A program made the position numbers and the translations under genes. The notes beneath the pieces were generated by a model. That model saw only the letters and a program-made list of their open reading frames with translations, was not told the origin of the DNA and did not search any database. From Phocaeicola coprophilus (GTDB lineage: Bacteria > Bacteroidota > Bacteroidia > Bacteroidales > Bacteroidaceae): a stretch of 64,000 bases of DNA. The stretch lies in assembly GCA_016900015.1 (NCBI GenBank), contig JACJJM010000005.1, forward strand, positions 62,001-126,000. Reading direction: 5' to 3'. Below are positions 1-7,438 of this stretch, in pieces (the first letter of the stretch is position 1; every line of letters begins with the position of its first letter).

Positions 1-125
1 GCGGAAGCGCCGTCTTTTATTTCTCCGCGGTTGACCTTGTCCTGGATGGAGAGCAGCAGGGCATTGATTTCTTCGACTGTAAAGTTCAGTCCTTCAAAAT
101 GATAATGATGTTTGGGTGGTTTCAT
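1..125 (-). CDS. N-terminus of a tail-fibre-like protein (partial, runs off left edge)
   Basis: The reading frame starts at the ATG at 125-123 and stays open to the window edge, giving about 41 residues beginning MKPPKHHYHFEGLNFTVEEI. The stretch VEEINALLLSIQDKVNRG resembles the start of fibre or receptor-binding proteins of Bacteroidales phages, an impression from memory rather than an alignment. The start overlaps the stop of the upstream 221-residue gene (ATGA), so the two are translationally coupled. Only the N-terminus is visible, so the fibre assignment is tentative. Confidence 0.55.
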   Translation of the reverse strand, partial: MKPPKHHYHFEGLNFTVEEINALLLSIQDKVNRGEIKDGAS

Positions 126-787
126 GAGAGTAGAGTGTTTGCAAGGGTTTCAATAAGGGATTTCGAAGTGTTCAGTGCCGCTTGTGAACCGGTCACGTCG
201 TCAATGGACTGAAGGTAGAAGGCAGCCGTATAGTAGGCCAGCGCGTTTTCCAGGCGGCTGTCCATGCGCACCGCCGTATCGCTCACCTCCGGATTCTTCA
301 CGTAGGACAACACGCAGGCTTCCGGCTTCGACATGGCGTGTGCGATGATTTGCATAAGCAGCATGCCTTCCTCGTCGAGTTCGGAAGACAGATACACCAG
401 CGGGCTGTATGGCCCGGCACCGATTCCCGGCACGGGTGAATACTGATTCTGAAACGACGGATGAGTATCCGCGTAAATGGCACTCACCGGCCTGACCCAG
501 CTCTCAGCCTTCAGGGAGATGAACCGGCAAAAGTCTTCGGGCACGGTGATACGCAGGGCCGTCATGCCGTCGGGACGGGTAAAGAAACAGGAAGCGTCAT
601 TCTTCGAATAGGTCACGCTGTCTACAACCTGACAGATGGCCGGGGCTTGCAGCACGACCAACGGGGCTGCCAAGCCTACAAAATCAACCAGAGCCTCATC
701 CACCATCATGGAAAAGTCGTCGCCAACAGTCGCAGCCTCGTTCACGGCGTGGCGTATCTTCTGCAACAGTCCTTCCAATGCAATCAT
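122..787 (-). CDS. Phage structural protein of unknown function
   Basis: 221 residues. No domain was recognised. It begins MIALEGLLQKIRHAVNEAAT and ends in a helical segment rich in Ala and Leu. It has no signal peptide or membrane segment. Its start overlaps the stop of the preceding 183-residue gene by four bases, and its stop overlaps the start of the tail-fibre-like gene, so it sits in a tightly coupled operon downstream of the capsid gene. A head-tail connector or tail accessory role is inferred from position only. Confidence 0.6.
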   Translation of the reverse strand: MIALEGLLQKIRHAVNEAATVGDDFSMMVDEALVDFVGLAAPLVVLQAPAICQVVDSVTYSKNDASCFFTRPDGMTALRITVPEDFCRFISLKAESWVRPVSAIYADTHPSFQNQYSPVPGIGAGPYSPLVYLSSELDEEGMLLMQIIAHAMSKPEACVLSYVKNPEVSDTAVRMDSRLENALAYYTAAFYLQSIDDVTGSQAALNTSKSLIETLANTLLS

Positions 788-1335
788 AACCGATAGTTTG
801 GAAATTCCACATTATACTGCCCGCAAAGGGCGGCAATAGCTTCTTTCGTGGTGCACAGCGAGCGGTCCACACCCAGCACAGTCGTAAAATATTCCTTGGC
901 TTCCAGGAAGGACGTCACGCTCTCCGGTGTGAACTGTGACACGGCCGACGGTTCTTCCGCCGGAACTTCTTCTCCGGCGACCTCCTCTGCCGGGGATTCC
1001 TGCACCGGTTCATCCACCGGGATGGGATGCCGGAATGTCGGAATCTTGGGCGACATAGGTTTACCCAAAATGGTATAGGTCGGATGTTCGGGCACTGTGG
1101 CCGGCTTTTCATCCTTCTTGTGGGGCACTGCATCTGCCTCATCCTGAACGGCAAACTGTATAAGCCCTCGGCGAAACCAACGATGCGCACATATCTTTTT
1201 GGCCAAACCTTCGTCTCGGGTCATATAGCGTGCCACACCGTTGATGGGGAGGGAGAAGTTCACAAACAGCTTTCGTCCGCGATGAATCACGGAAAACGAC
1301 AGTGCCGAAGAGGACGTAAAATTATAGTAACTCAT
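784..1335 (-). CDS. Virion-associated protein of unknown function
   Basis: 183 residues from the ATG at 1335-1333 (MSYYNFTSSSALSFSVIHRG). A longer in-frame start exists, but its extra 31 residues are encoded by an intergenic repeat (TTCATTCTTCATT type), so the shorter start is preferred. The N-terminal half looks compact. The middle is a Pro/Glu/Val-rich low-complexity linker (about residues 95-145), and the C-terminus contains FLEAKEYFTTVLGVDRSLCT. An N-terminal domain, acidic linker and short C-terminal domain suit a virion accessory protein. It lies between the capsid gene and the 221-residue gene in one operon. No function is claimed. Confidence 0.55.
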   Translation of the reverse strand: MSYYNFTSSSALSFSVIHRGRKLFVNFSLPINGVARYMTRDEGLAKKICAHRWFRRGLIQFAVQDEADAVPHKKDEKPATVPEHPTYTILGKPMSPKIPTFRHPIPVDEPVQESPAEEVAGEEVPAEEPSAVSQFTPESVTSFLEAKEYFTTVLGVDRSLCTTKEAIAALCGQYNVEFPNYRL

Positions 1336-1354
1336 AAGGATAATCTTTTTAAAT

Positions 1355-1452
1355 AATGAATGATAAATGAAGAATGAAGAACGATGAATGAAGAATTTGC
1401 CATGCGACTGACTATATGCACTCTTCATTCTTCACTCTTCATTCTTCATTAA
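1355..1452. repeat. Intergenic TTCATTCTTCATT-type palindromic repeat, copy 1
   Basis: A gene-free stretch made of AATGAAGAATGAAGAA-like units on the left and the complementary CTTCATTCTTCATT units on the right, able to fold back on itself. The core from about 1410 to 1452 (GACTATATGCACTCTTCATT and following bases) is almost identical to 21741-21784 in the early region. Shorter relatives occur at 26500-26535 and 27100-27127. It separates the capsid gene from the downstream structural gene. Confidence 0.75.
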
Positions 1453-1453
1453 T

Positions 1454-2947
1454 TTAAGCTCCGGCAGAAGGGAGAGGCTTCTCTACATATTCCGGAATGG
1501 TGATGCGGGCATGAGCATCGGGGAAACCAAGTGTCCAGCAAGAGAACTCCTGCATCGTCACGGCATTCGAATTGGAGATGAAGAGTTTCTTCAGGTCGTA
1601 TTCGTTGCGTTCCCAATTCTGGAACACCCATTTGTCGAGATATTCCGGGTCGAGGCAGAAGGCACGGCCGCTGAATCCCCAGGCATTGAACAAGTCGTGA
1701 CGGTAGAACAGCAACTTCGTGCCCATGGATTCAAACGACTGGAAGTCCAGTCCCCAATTATTATAGTTCTTCTCCGGCTCAAAGATGCGCACGCGGTTCA
1801 CGCTCTTGATTTTGCACAGTGCCGAATAAATCACATTGTCCACAAACACCAGCTTCGTGCGTGAGCCGTTGCCTGCACCCTCGATGATTTGTCCCACCAG
1901 GTCCACGAGGTCGCCTTCCGTGATGACATATTCCTGGATATAATTCTCGCCGTCGTCCAGCGGATTGCCGTTTGTGTCTGTCTTAATTTGCCAGCTGCCC
2001 AATTCAAGGTCTTTGCCCGCACGATACCAAATGCCGCCACAGGTGTAGATGTTGCCCTGACCGTTGAAAGCATGTTTGCTCTTCACTCCGAACAGGCCGG
2101 AAGCCTCCATACCGATGCGCATGTCTTCCATGGCCATACGCTCCACGCGGGTGAACGACCAGTCGACTTCCGTCTTTGAGAAGCGGTCATAGATGGTCTG
2201 CTCCACCTGCATGATGAACCGCTGGCAATACTGTTCGTCAGGTTCGGGCAGGAGGTAGTAACGGCCGGTCTGCACGTCCTTTTCGGCAGCCGCACGGCCC
2301 ATACGCAGCAGGATGGTGCCTTTGGCCAGCGTCGGCACGATGAAGGGCTTGTTCGTGCTCGATTTCTTGCCGTTCACAGCATAGATAAGCGGCTTGTTGG
2401 TCTCCGAGCTGACGGCGTGCACGCGAATCATCAGCGGAAGCGTGGGGTCCTGCTCCGTCGTGCCGGGCTTGTAGCCGGGGATGAAGTTACCGTCAGCATC
2501 CAGACACAAGCAGGTGTCCATCGCACCGAGCACGCTGGCATCCTCCAGGTCTACAGCCTGTGGCGTGTCGTTGGTCATCTCGGTGAACTGTTGCGACAAG
2601 ACAGCACGCAGCGGACGTTGCCCCACGGAATAGTACTTCACGATGATGGAATCGGACTTGTTGAAGGTTGCCGTACGCAGTATCTGGTCGATGGGCGTGC
2701 CGGTGAACTTCATCTCGACAATAGTCTTGTTGATTTGCTTCAAGTACCATTCGGCATCCTGGATGCCCTCGTTCTTGGTGACCGACGACTCGCCGCCCAC
2801 GACGTGTCCGCCGCCGTTACCCAGGTCCTGCACTCCGCTGCCGTCCAAGGCGTCAGCCGCACACGCATAGCCGCCCGAAGCGGCTCCCAGCACCGTCATG
2901 GCGATGATGCTGAACAAAAATGAAAAGATTGCTTTCAAACGTTTCAT
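1454..2947 (-). CDS. Predicted major capsid protein with a signal-peptide-like N-terminus
   Basis: 497 residues. Downstream of a scaffold-type gene and separated from it by about 70 bases, this is the best capsid candidate in the module. The body resembles phage major capsid proteins of Bacteroidales prophages (possibly the DUF5309/SU10-like group; from memory). The odd part is the first 35 residues: basic MKRLK, a hydrophobic run from about residue 7 to 25, then small residues and ACAADA, which reads like a signal peptide or one membrane helix followed by a Gly-rich linker. Typical capsid proteins lack this. It may be a cleaved delta region or membrane anchor for assembly. Transcription probably starts at the late-type promoter upstream of the scaffold gene (3816-3855). 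A major virion protein other than capsid is the alternative. Confidence 0.7.
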   Translation of the reverse strand: MKRLKAIFSFLFSIIAMTVLGAASGGYACAADALDGSGVQDLGNGGGHVVGGESSVTKNEGIQDAEWYLKQINKTIVEMKFTGTPIDQILRTATFNKSDSIIVKYYSVGQRPLRAVLSQQFTEMTNDTPQAVDLEDASVLGAMDTCLCLDADGNFIPGYKPGTTEQDPTLPLMIRVHAVSSETNKPLIYAVNGKKSSTNKPFIVPTLAKGTILLRMGRAAAEKDVQTGRYYLLPEPDEQYCQRFIMQVEQTIYDRFSKTEVDWSFTRVERMAMEDMRIGMEASGLFGVKSKHAFNGQGNIYTCGGIWYRAGKDLELGSWQIKTDTNGNPLDDGENYIQEYVITEGDLVDLVGQIIEGAGNGSRTKLVFVDNVIYSALCKIKSVNRVRIFEPEKNYNNWGLDFQSFESMGTKLLFYRHDLFNAWGFSGRAFCLDPEYLDKWVFQNWERNEYDLKKLFISNSNAVTMQEFSCWTLGFPDAHARITIPEYVEKPLPSAGA

Positions 2948-3019
2948 AACAGATTGATGATTGATGGTTAATAATTGATTTGTTTAAAATCTACTGATTT
3001 CGAATGTCTTCGGACTGTT

Positions 3020-3787
3020 TCAACTGTATCTTCGCTTCATGCCGCGGTAACGCGCCACGGTGGGGTCTTCATCCTCCGGCCCATTCACCACGCTGCCGCC
3101 TCCGCCCAGGTCCGAGGGGACGTCCTTGCGAAGAGTGCGCTGAGGGTTCCCGCTGCGGGTGCGGCTCTCCCGTGCTCCTTCCCGGCGGGCAACATCGAGG
3201 TCGGCTTCTCGGCGGAAAGCGTAGAGCAGGCGTGTCCAATCGTCCTTGCCTACTTCATTGCGGACAATGCGGTAGATAAAACCGTCGTCCTTCCCGGCCT
3301 CGCCGTAAAGCCACGCCAGCATGGCCGACACGGTGGCCTCGTCTGCATTGGCTTCATTCATGGCTGCTGTCAGGGCCTCATCGGAAGCGGCCAGGTTGTT
3401 AGCCGACTGTTTCTTGCGTTTCTCCGCCTCAGCTGCCTCCTTGATGTGCTGCGCCTCTTTCTTGCGGGCCTTCTCGATGGCTTCCTCTTTTGATTCCGAA
3501 TTGACGATTTCGTCGTAGTAGTTGTCGAGCAGGTAGGCCGTGAGAGAAAAAGGTTGGTTGTCGTCGTCCATCCCCGAACTGAGTCCGGTCAGGATGCCGG
3601 CCGCCTGCGGGTCACGTGTCAACAGGTCGTTGAGCTGCCGTTGGTCGCCCTCCATGCGGTCATAGTTGTTGAAGGTCTCTTCCATATACGAAGCCACGGC
3701 GTCCTCGTCGTCCATGTTCAACTCCGGGTTGCGTCCGGACACCACGTCGCGCCAGCTCCGTTTCTTGTTCTTGTCATCCTTTGGCAT
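3020..3787 (-). CDS. Predicted head scaffolding protein
   Basis: 255 residues. The composition is typical of a scaffold: an acidic N-terminal half (DDEDAVASYMEETFNNYDRM), a charged helical and coiled-coil-like region around residues 95-130 (KEEAIEKARKKEAQHIKEAAEAE), and a basic C-terminus (around RYRGMKRRYS) that could bind capsid protein. It has no enzyme motif. It lies immediately upstream of the capsid gene in the same operon and is first behind the late-type promoter at 3816-3855. A combined scaffold-protease was considered, but no Ser/His catalytic signature is visible. Confidence 0.7.
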   Translation of the reverse strand: MPKDDKNKKRSWRDVVSGRNPELNMDDEDAVASYMEETFNNYDRMEGDQRQLNDLLTRDPQAAGILTGLSSGMDDDNQPFSLTAYLLDNYYDEIVNSESKEEAIEKARKKEAQHIKEAAEAEKRKKQSANNLAASDEALTAAMNEANADEATVSAMLAWLYGEAGKDDGFIYRIVRNEVGKDDWTRLLYAFRREADLDVARREGARESRTRSGNPQRTLRKDVPSDLGGGGSVVNGPEDEDPTVARYRGMKRRYS

Positions 3788-3815
3788 ATTGGTTTGTTTT
3801 TAAATTCGTTACTGA

Positions 3816-3855
3816 CAAAAGTAGGCTGGTTCGGGCGATATTGTTGTAAATCTTA
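3816..3855 (-). promoter_or_regulatory. Late-type phage promoter for scaffold-capsid operon
   Basis: Read on the minus strand: TAAGATTTACA (3855-3845), 21 bases, then TACTTTTG (3823-3816), which is 28 bases before the scaffold start codon. The same two elements with the same 21-base spacing stand in front of the HAD/adaptor, portal and injection-protein operons. TACTTTTG fits the Bacteroidetes -7 box TAnnTTTG. The upstream element is not part of that consensus. Confidence 0.7.
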
Positions 3856-3869
3856 TCAATGCCTCCAGG

Positions 3870-3877
3870 TAACTTTG
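3870..3877 (+). promoter_or_regulatory. Possible -7 box (TAACTTTG) for the terminase operon
   Basis: TAACTTTG matches the Bacteroidetes -7 consensus TAnnTTTG and ends 14 bases before the ATG at 3892. If used, translation must begin at 3892 rather than at the earlier in-frame ATG at 3859. The TAAGATTTACA element is not present upstream on this strand. Confidence 0.4.
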
Positions 3878-3891
3878 AAAAAAAGTTGCCC

Positions 3892-4284
3892 ATGAAACAT
3901 AAAGGTTGCATCAGTGAGATTCTGGTCGAACGCGATGAATACATCGTCAGGCTGTTCCGCAAATTGAAACGTACCTGCCAGTACGCCAGCATGTATGACA
4001 TCTGCGAGGTGATGGCCTCGCGCCCCGTACCCCGTCATTTCCTAAGCGAGAAGATGGCGTACATCATCTGGAGCACATGGAAACAGACACACCGCCTGCC
4101 GACCGGTTCGCACCCACACAAACGCAGACTGTATGAATCACTGGTTTCCACCTGCGAACGGATGAAGGACACCGGCCTGAACAATTCGGAAGTGATACGC
4201 CGTGCCCTGGACGAACCCGCACGCTGTCTGGGCATCAGCCCTTACGGGATATTCGCTATTCTGAAAAAAAGGAAACAGAAATGA
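3892..4284 (+). CDS. Small basic protein preceding the terminase operon, unknown function
   Basis: 130 residues from MKHKGCISEI. An ATG 33 bases upstream (3859) would add eleven residues but would precede the candidate -7 box at 3870. The protein is rich in Arg, Lys and His, is predicted helical, and ends LGISPYGIFAILKKRKQK. Its place directly ahead of TerL and its basic character would suit a small terminase or DNA-recognition role, but no HTH can be placed with confidence. The stop overlaps the start of the rhomboid-like gene (ATGA), so the genes are coupled. Confidence 0.6.
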   Translation: MKHKGCISEILVERDEYIVRLFRKLKRTCQYASMYDICEVMASRPVPRHFLSEKMAYIIWSTWKQTHRLPTGSHPHKRRLYESLVSTCERMKDTGLNNSEVIRRALDEPARCLGISPYGIFAILKKRKQK

Positions 4285-4736
4285 GATTGAGGTATTCACT
4301 TGGGATATATGCACTCATGGCAACCGCCATCCCCTTTCCTGATGTACTGGCCACAAACGGAGGTATCCGGAACTGGCACAACCTGGTGTTCATGTTCGGA
4401 CATGCCGGCATCCTGCACTACCTTCTCAACGGCCTGGCCTGGCTGCTGCTGTGGAAGGTAGTCACTGTGACACGTACATTCGCAGCCTGGGTATTCGCTG
4501 TGCTCTGCGCCGCCATCATCCCATTGTCTGAACCAACCATCGGCTGGAGTCCAATCATATACTATTATTTAGGCCTGTGCCTGGCCCACATGCCACGTAC
4601 CGGCCGGTGGAAACTCATACTGCTCACGCTGGCTGGATTCTTCATGCCGCACATCGCGGCGGGGATGCACCTTGCATTGCTGGCAGCAGGATGGCTCATG
4701 AGAAAACTGGAAATCGCATGGGGAAGGACTCGTTGA
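4281..4736 (+). CDS. Small rhomboid-like intramembrane serine protease
   Basis: 151 residues, with about five hydrophobic segments. The rhomboid signature residues are all present with GlpG-like spacing: H41-x4-H46-x3-N50 (GlpG H145, H150, N154), G88-W-S90 at the GxS catalytic serine, and H130 followed by LALLAAG at the catalytic histidine helix. The usual GxSG is GWSP here, and the segments between motifs are shorter than in GlpG. Rhomboids cleave transmembrane helices of substrate proteins in the membrane. The gene overlaps the preceding gene by four bases and TerL by 19, so it belongs to the packaging operon. A catalytically dead rhomboid fold or a holin-like membrane protein are alternatives. 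Confidence 0.65.
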   Translation: MRLRYSLGIYALMATAIPFPDVLATNGGIRNWHNLVFMFGHAGILHYLLNGLAWLLLWKVVTVTRTFAAWVFAVLCAAIIPLSEPTIGWSPIIYYYLGLCLAHMPRTGRWKLILLTLAGFFMPHIAAGMHLALLAAGWLMRKLEIAWGRTR

Positions 4737-6916
4737 CATCGGATATAAAGGAAGACAAAGCACTCCTGGCCGGACGCTACTCCGCACAGGTCATCGCCTT
4801 GGCCGAACAGATGGTCGTCCGCAACCGGCAACGGGAAGCAGAACTGTTCGTCGACTACAATCCCCTGACGGGAGAAGGTGCACCCGGCAAACGGAGGCCC
4901 ATTTACCTGGACGACTTCTATCTGGGCCGCCCGGCCACACTCTACCTCCCTGTCGAGATGTTCTCCGTCGGTGTCGTCTACCGCCTGGCCCGCTGCGAGT
5001 CCGTCGAAGAGTTCTGCCGCGAGACCTACGGCGACTATGACGACGACCTGCGGGCCACCGTCATCGAAGAATTCCTGCGCACTTGGGCAAAATACGACTT
5101 CTACTTCTTTGCCTACGCCTATGCCAGAATCAAGAACAAGGAAGGCGGCGAGGACATCCCCTTCAAGCTGCGCCCGGCACAAATCAAGCTGGCCAAGGTG
5201 TTCGAGCGGATGCGGCTGGCCGGAAAGCCCATCCGCGTCATCCTGCTCAAGTGCCGCCAGTGGGGAGGCTCCACGCTGACGCAAATCTACATGGCGTGGA
5301 TACAGCTCCTGTGGGTGAAGTCGTGGAACTCCATCATCGTGGGCCACCAGGGCGACTCGGCCGCCGAGGTGAAGGACATGTATGTGAAGCTCATCACCCA
5401 ACTGCCCGACTTCCTCTTCTTCGAGCCGGGCGTGGACTATGACGACTCCCAGCCACACATCAAGGGAGGAGGCACGGCCAACCTCAGCCTCATCCCGGCC
5501 CGCAACTGCAAGATAAAGACGGCAACGGCCATCAACCCGGAGGGAGCACGCGGCGGCGACTCGGCCATGGCACACTGCACGGAGGTCGCCTTTTGGCCGA
5601 AGACGGAAAAGCTCGACCCGCAGCGGCAAATCAAGTCGAGCTGCTCGGGCATCCTCATGAAGCCCTACACGATGATCGTCTACGAATCGACGCCAAACGG
5701 AGCCAATTTCTTCAAGGACGAATGGGACAGAGCGGGTGAGGTGGACGACTACGGAGGCCGCACCAGTGCTTTCGAACCGGTGTTCGTGGCCTGGTGGGAA
5801 ATCGAGGAATACCGCCTGCAGCCCGACAACCTGCTGGAGTGGGCCTGCATCCTGCTCTCACGCAAGGACGACACAAAGAACAAGTGGGACTACATGTTCC
5901 ACCTCTGGGTCATCGGCGCCACGCTGGAGGGCATCTACTGGTATCGCCAAAAGATGGCCGAATACCAAGACATACAGGACATGCAGCAGGAATACCCCTC
6001 CGACCCCGTCGAGGCGTTCAAGTATTCCGGCACGGCGGAGTTCGACATCTACCGCATCGAGCAGCAACGCAAGTTCTGCCGGCGTCCCATCTTCCGAGGT
6101 GACATCTACGGCGACGCACCCAAGGGGGAACTGGCCATGCAGCACCTCCGCCTGGCAGCCTCCCCGGCAGGCAGCCTGAAGATATGGGCCATGCCCGACA
6201 GGAAAGGCGTCCTGAAAAACCAGTACTTCGTCTCCGTGGACATCGGAGGCAAGTACAAGACAAGCGACTACTCCTGCATCACCGTCCTCGACCGTGCCGA
6301 CATGATGAATCCCGACAGCTCACTCAACGAAGATGCCGGACCGACGGTGGTGGCCGAATGGTGGGGACACACCGACCCCGACCTGCTGGCCATCAAGTGT
6401 GCCCAGATAGCCCGCTTCTACAACGACGCCCTGCTCATCGTCGAAAACAACACAGCCTACAGCAAGCTCAACGACGTGGACACGGACAACGTCACGGAGC
6501 TGTTCTTCCCCATCCTGCTGCCGCTCTATGACAACCTCTATGCGCACAACCGCAGCGAGCTGGACAAGACGGGAAACCATGCGGAAGTACGCTGGGGATT
6601 CAACACGAACCGCTCGACGAAGGTGGCCATCATCAAATACATGGGCCAGTGCGTCCGCGACGTGCTTTGGATAGAGCGCGAGAAGGGGATGCTCGACGAA
6701 CTGTCCTGGTATATGAAATATCCCAACGGGAAATACGGCGCACTGCCCGGCAAACACGACGACCGTGTCATGAGCCGCGCCATCGGACTCTACGTGAGCC
6801 GTTTCGACTGGGACCGCTATCCCGTCCGGCGCATCCCCACACAGAAAGAACTGCTCGAACGCAAGCGGCAGATGCAGCTGCATACCGCCGGCGTAGAACA
6901 AATACTAAACCATTAA
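4718..6916 (+). CDS. Terminase large subunit (packaging ATPase-nuclease)
   Basis: 732 residues from MGKDSLTSDI. Longer in-frame starts would lie inside the rhomboid-like gene in another frame. An ATPase domain carries a Walker A-like KCRQWGGST near residue 178 and a Walker B/coupling region AHCTEVAFW near residue 286. A C-terminal RNase H-fold nuclease shows DIGG near residue 507, a central LLIVENNT strand, and KHDDRVMSRA near residue 679 as the third acidic site. TerL translocates phage DNA into proheads at the portal and cuts it. It is longer than the commoner 450-600 residue terminases. It shares the operon with the rhomboid-like gene (19-base overlap). Confidence 0.93.
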   Translation: MGKDSLTSDIKEDKALLAGRYSAQVIALAEQMVVRNRQREAELFVDYNPLTGEGAPGKRRPIYLDDFYLGRPATLYLPVEMFSVGVVYRLARCESVEEFCRETYGDYDDDLRATVIEEFLRTWAKYDFYFFAYAYARIKNKEGGEDIPFKLRPAQIKLAKVFERMRLAGKPIRVILLKCRQWGGSTLTQIYMAWIQLLWVKSWNSIIVGHQGDSAAEVKDMYVKLITQLPDFLFFEPGVDYDDSQPHIKGGGTANLSLIPARNCKIKTATAINPEGARGGDSAMAHCTEVAFWPKTEKLDPQRQIKSSCSGILMKPYTMIVYESTPNGANFFKDEWDRAGEVDDYGGRTSAFEPVFVAWWEIEEYRLQPDNLLEWACILLSRKDDTKNKWDYMFHLWVIGATLEGIYWYRQKMAEYQDIQDMQQEYPSDPVEAFKYSGTAEFDIYRIEQQRKFCRRPIFRGDIYGDAPKGELAMQHLRLAASPAGSLKIWAMPDRKGVLKNQYFVSVDIGGKYKTSDYSCITVLDRADMMNPDSSLNEDAGPTVVAEWWGHTDPDLLAIKCAQIARFYNDALLIVENNTAYSKLNDVDTDNVTELFFPILLPLYDNLYAHNRSELDKTGNHAEVRWGFNTNRSTKVAIIKYMGQCVRDVLWIEREKGMLDELSWYMKYPNGKYGALPGKHDDRVMSRAIGLYVSRFDWDRYPVRRIPTQKELLERKRQMQLHTAGVEQILNH

Positions 6917-6930
6917 AACCCTATGACACT

Positions 6931-7347
6931 ATGTTTTTGAAAGCCCTAAGAAACCTGTTCAGCCAGCGGGGCAGCGCAAGCGTGCTGCTCCGGGCCAGTA
7001 TCCTCTACAAGAAAGCCGCCGACGAAGCCGAGGACAACTACCGGAAGACCGGACACCGCTACTTCGTCATCTACGACCCCGCACAGCGCAAGCTGATCAC
7101 ACTGACCTACGACCTCTACCGCTACCGCCCTGACTCCTACGTCTACCTCAGCCGCCGCGGCCGCTTTCCCCATGCCCTGACGCGAAACGAGTTCAAGGAG
7201 AAATGCTTCTACTACACCCCCTCGCGCAACTTCCCGGAGCGTCGCTGCCGGGGAGAAGAATACCGGGAAAAGCTGCTCCGCTGGCAGCGTTACTACTCGC
7301 TGTGCCTGCACGGACGGGGATGGGAAAAGGTGCATTCCGACGAATAA
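6931..7347 (+). CDS. Conserved phage protein of unknown function after TerL
   Basis: 138 residues starting MFLKALRNLFSQRG. The upstream extension of the frame lies inside TerL and is not used. The protein is very basic and rich in Tyr and Arg (YDLYRYRPDSYVYLSRRGRF), with predicted beta strands in the middle, and has no membrane segment. It lies 14 bases behind the terminase stop, so it is in the packaging operon. No family was recognised. Its last codons overlap the first arm of the operator array upstream of the Fic gene. Confidence 0.6.
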   Translation: MFLKALRNLFSQRGSASVLLRASILYKKAADEAEDNYRKTGHRYFVIYDPAQRKLITLTYDLYRYRPDSYVYLSRRGRFPHALTRNEFKEKCFYYTPSRNFPERRCRGEEYREKLLRWQRYYSLCLHGRGWEKVHSDE

Positions 7348-7412
7348 ACGCCGTATTCACCGGATATTTTCGGCGAATAAGCACCGTATTCACCGAAAAT
7401 GCGCTAATTTTG
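7338..7412 (+). promoter_or_regulatory. Promoter with duplicated palindromic operator for the Fic gene
   Basis: Two 25-base imperfect palindromes lie at 7338-7362 and 7371-7395, identical at 22 of 25 positions and 33 bases apart. Each has a CGnCGAATA arm, a 7-base spacer and a TATTCACCG arm. A TAATTTTG -7 box follows at 7405-7412, 26 bases before the Fic start codon. The layout suggests autoregulation, possibly by the winged-helix tail of the Fic protein itself (inference). Confidence 0.65.
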
Positions 7413-7438
7413 CCCGAAACAAACGACTGAATACAATC

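Noticed and set aside
4565-5629. Long open frame (354 codons) opposite the terminase gene
   Set aside because: GC-rich codon shadow of TerL. The composition (Gly/Val/His/Leu/Arg-rich) is not protein-like and there is no promoter or motif.
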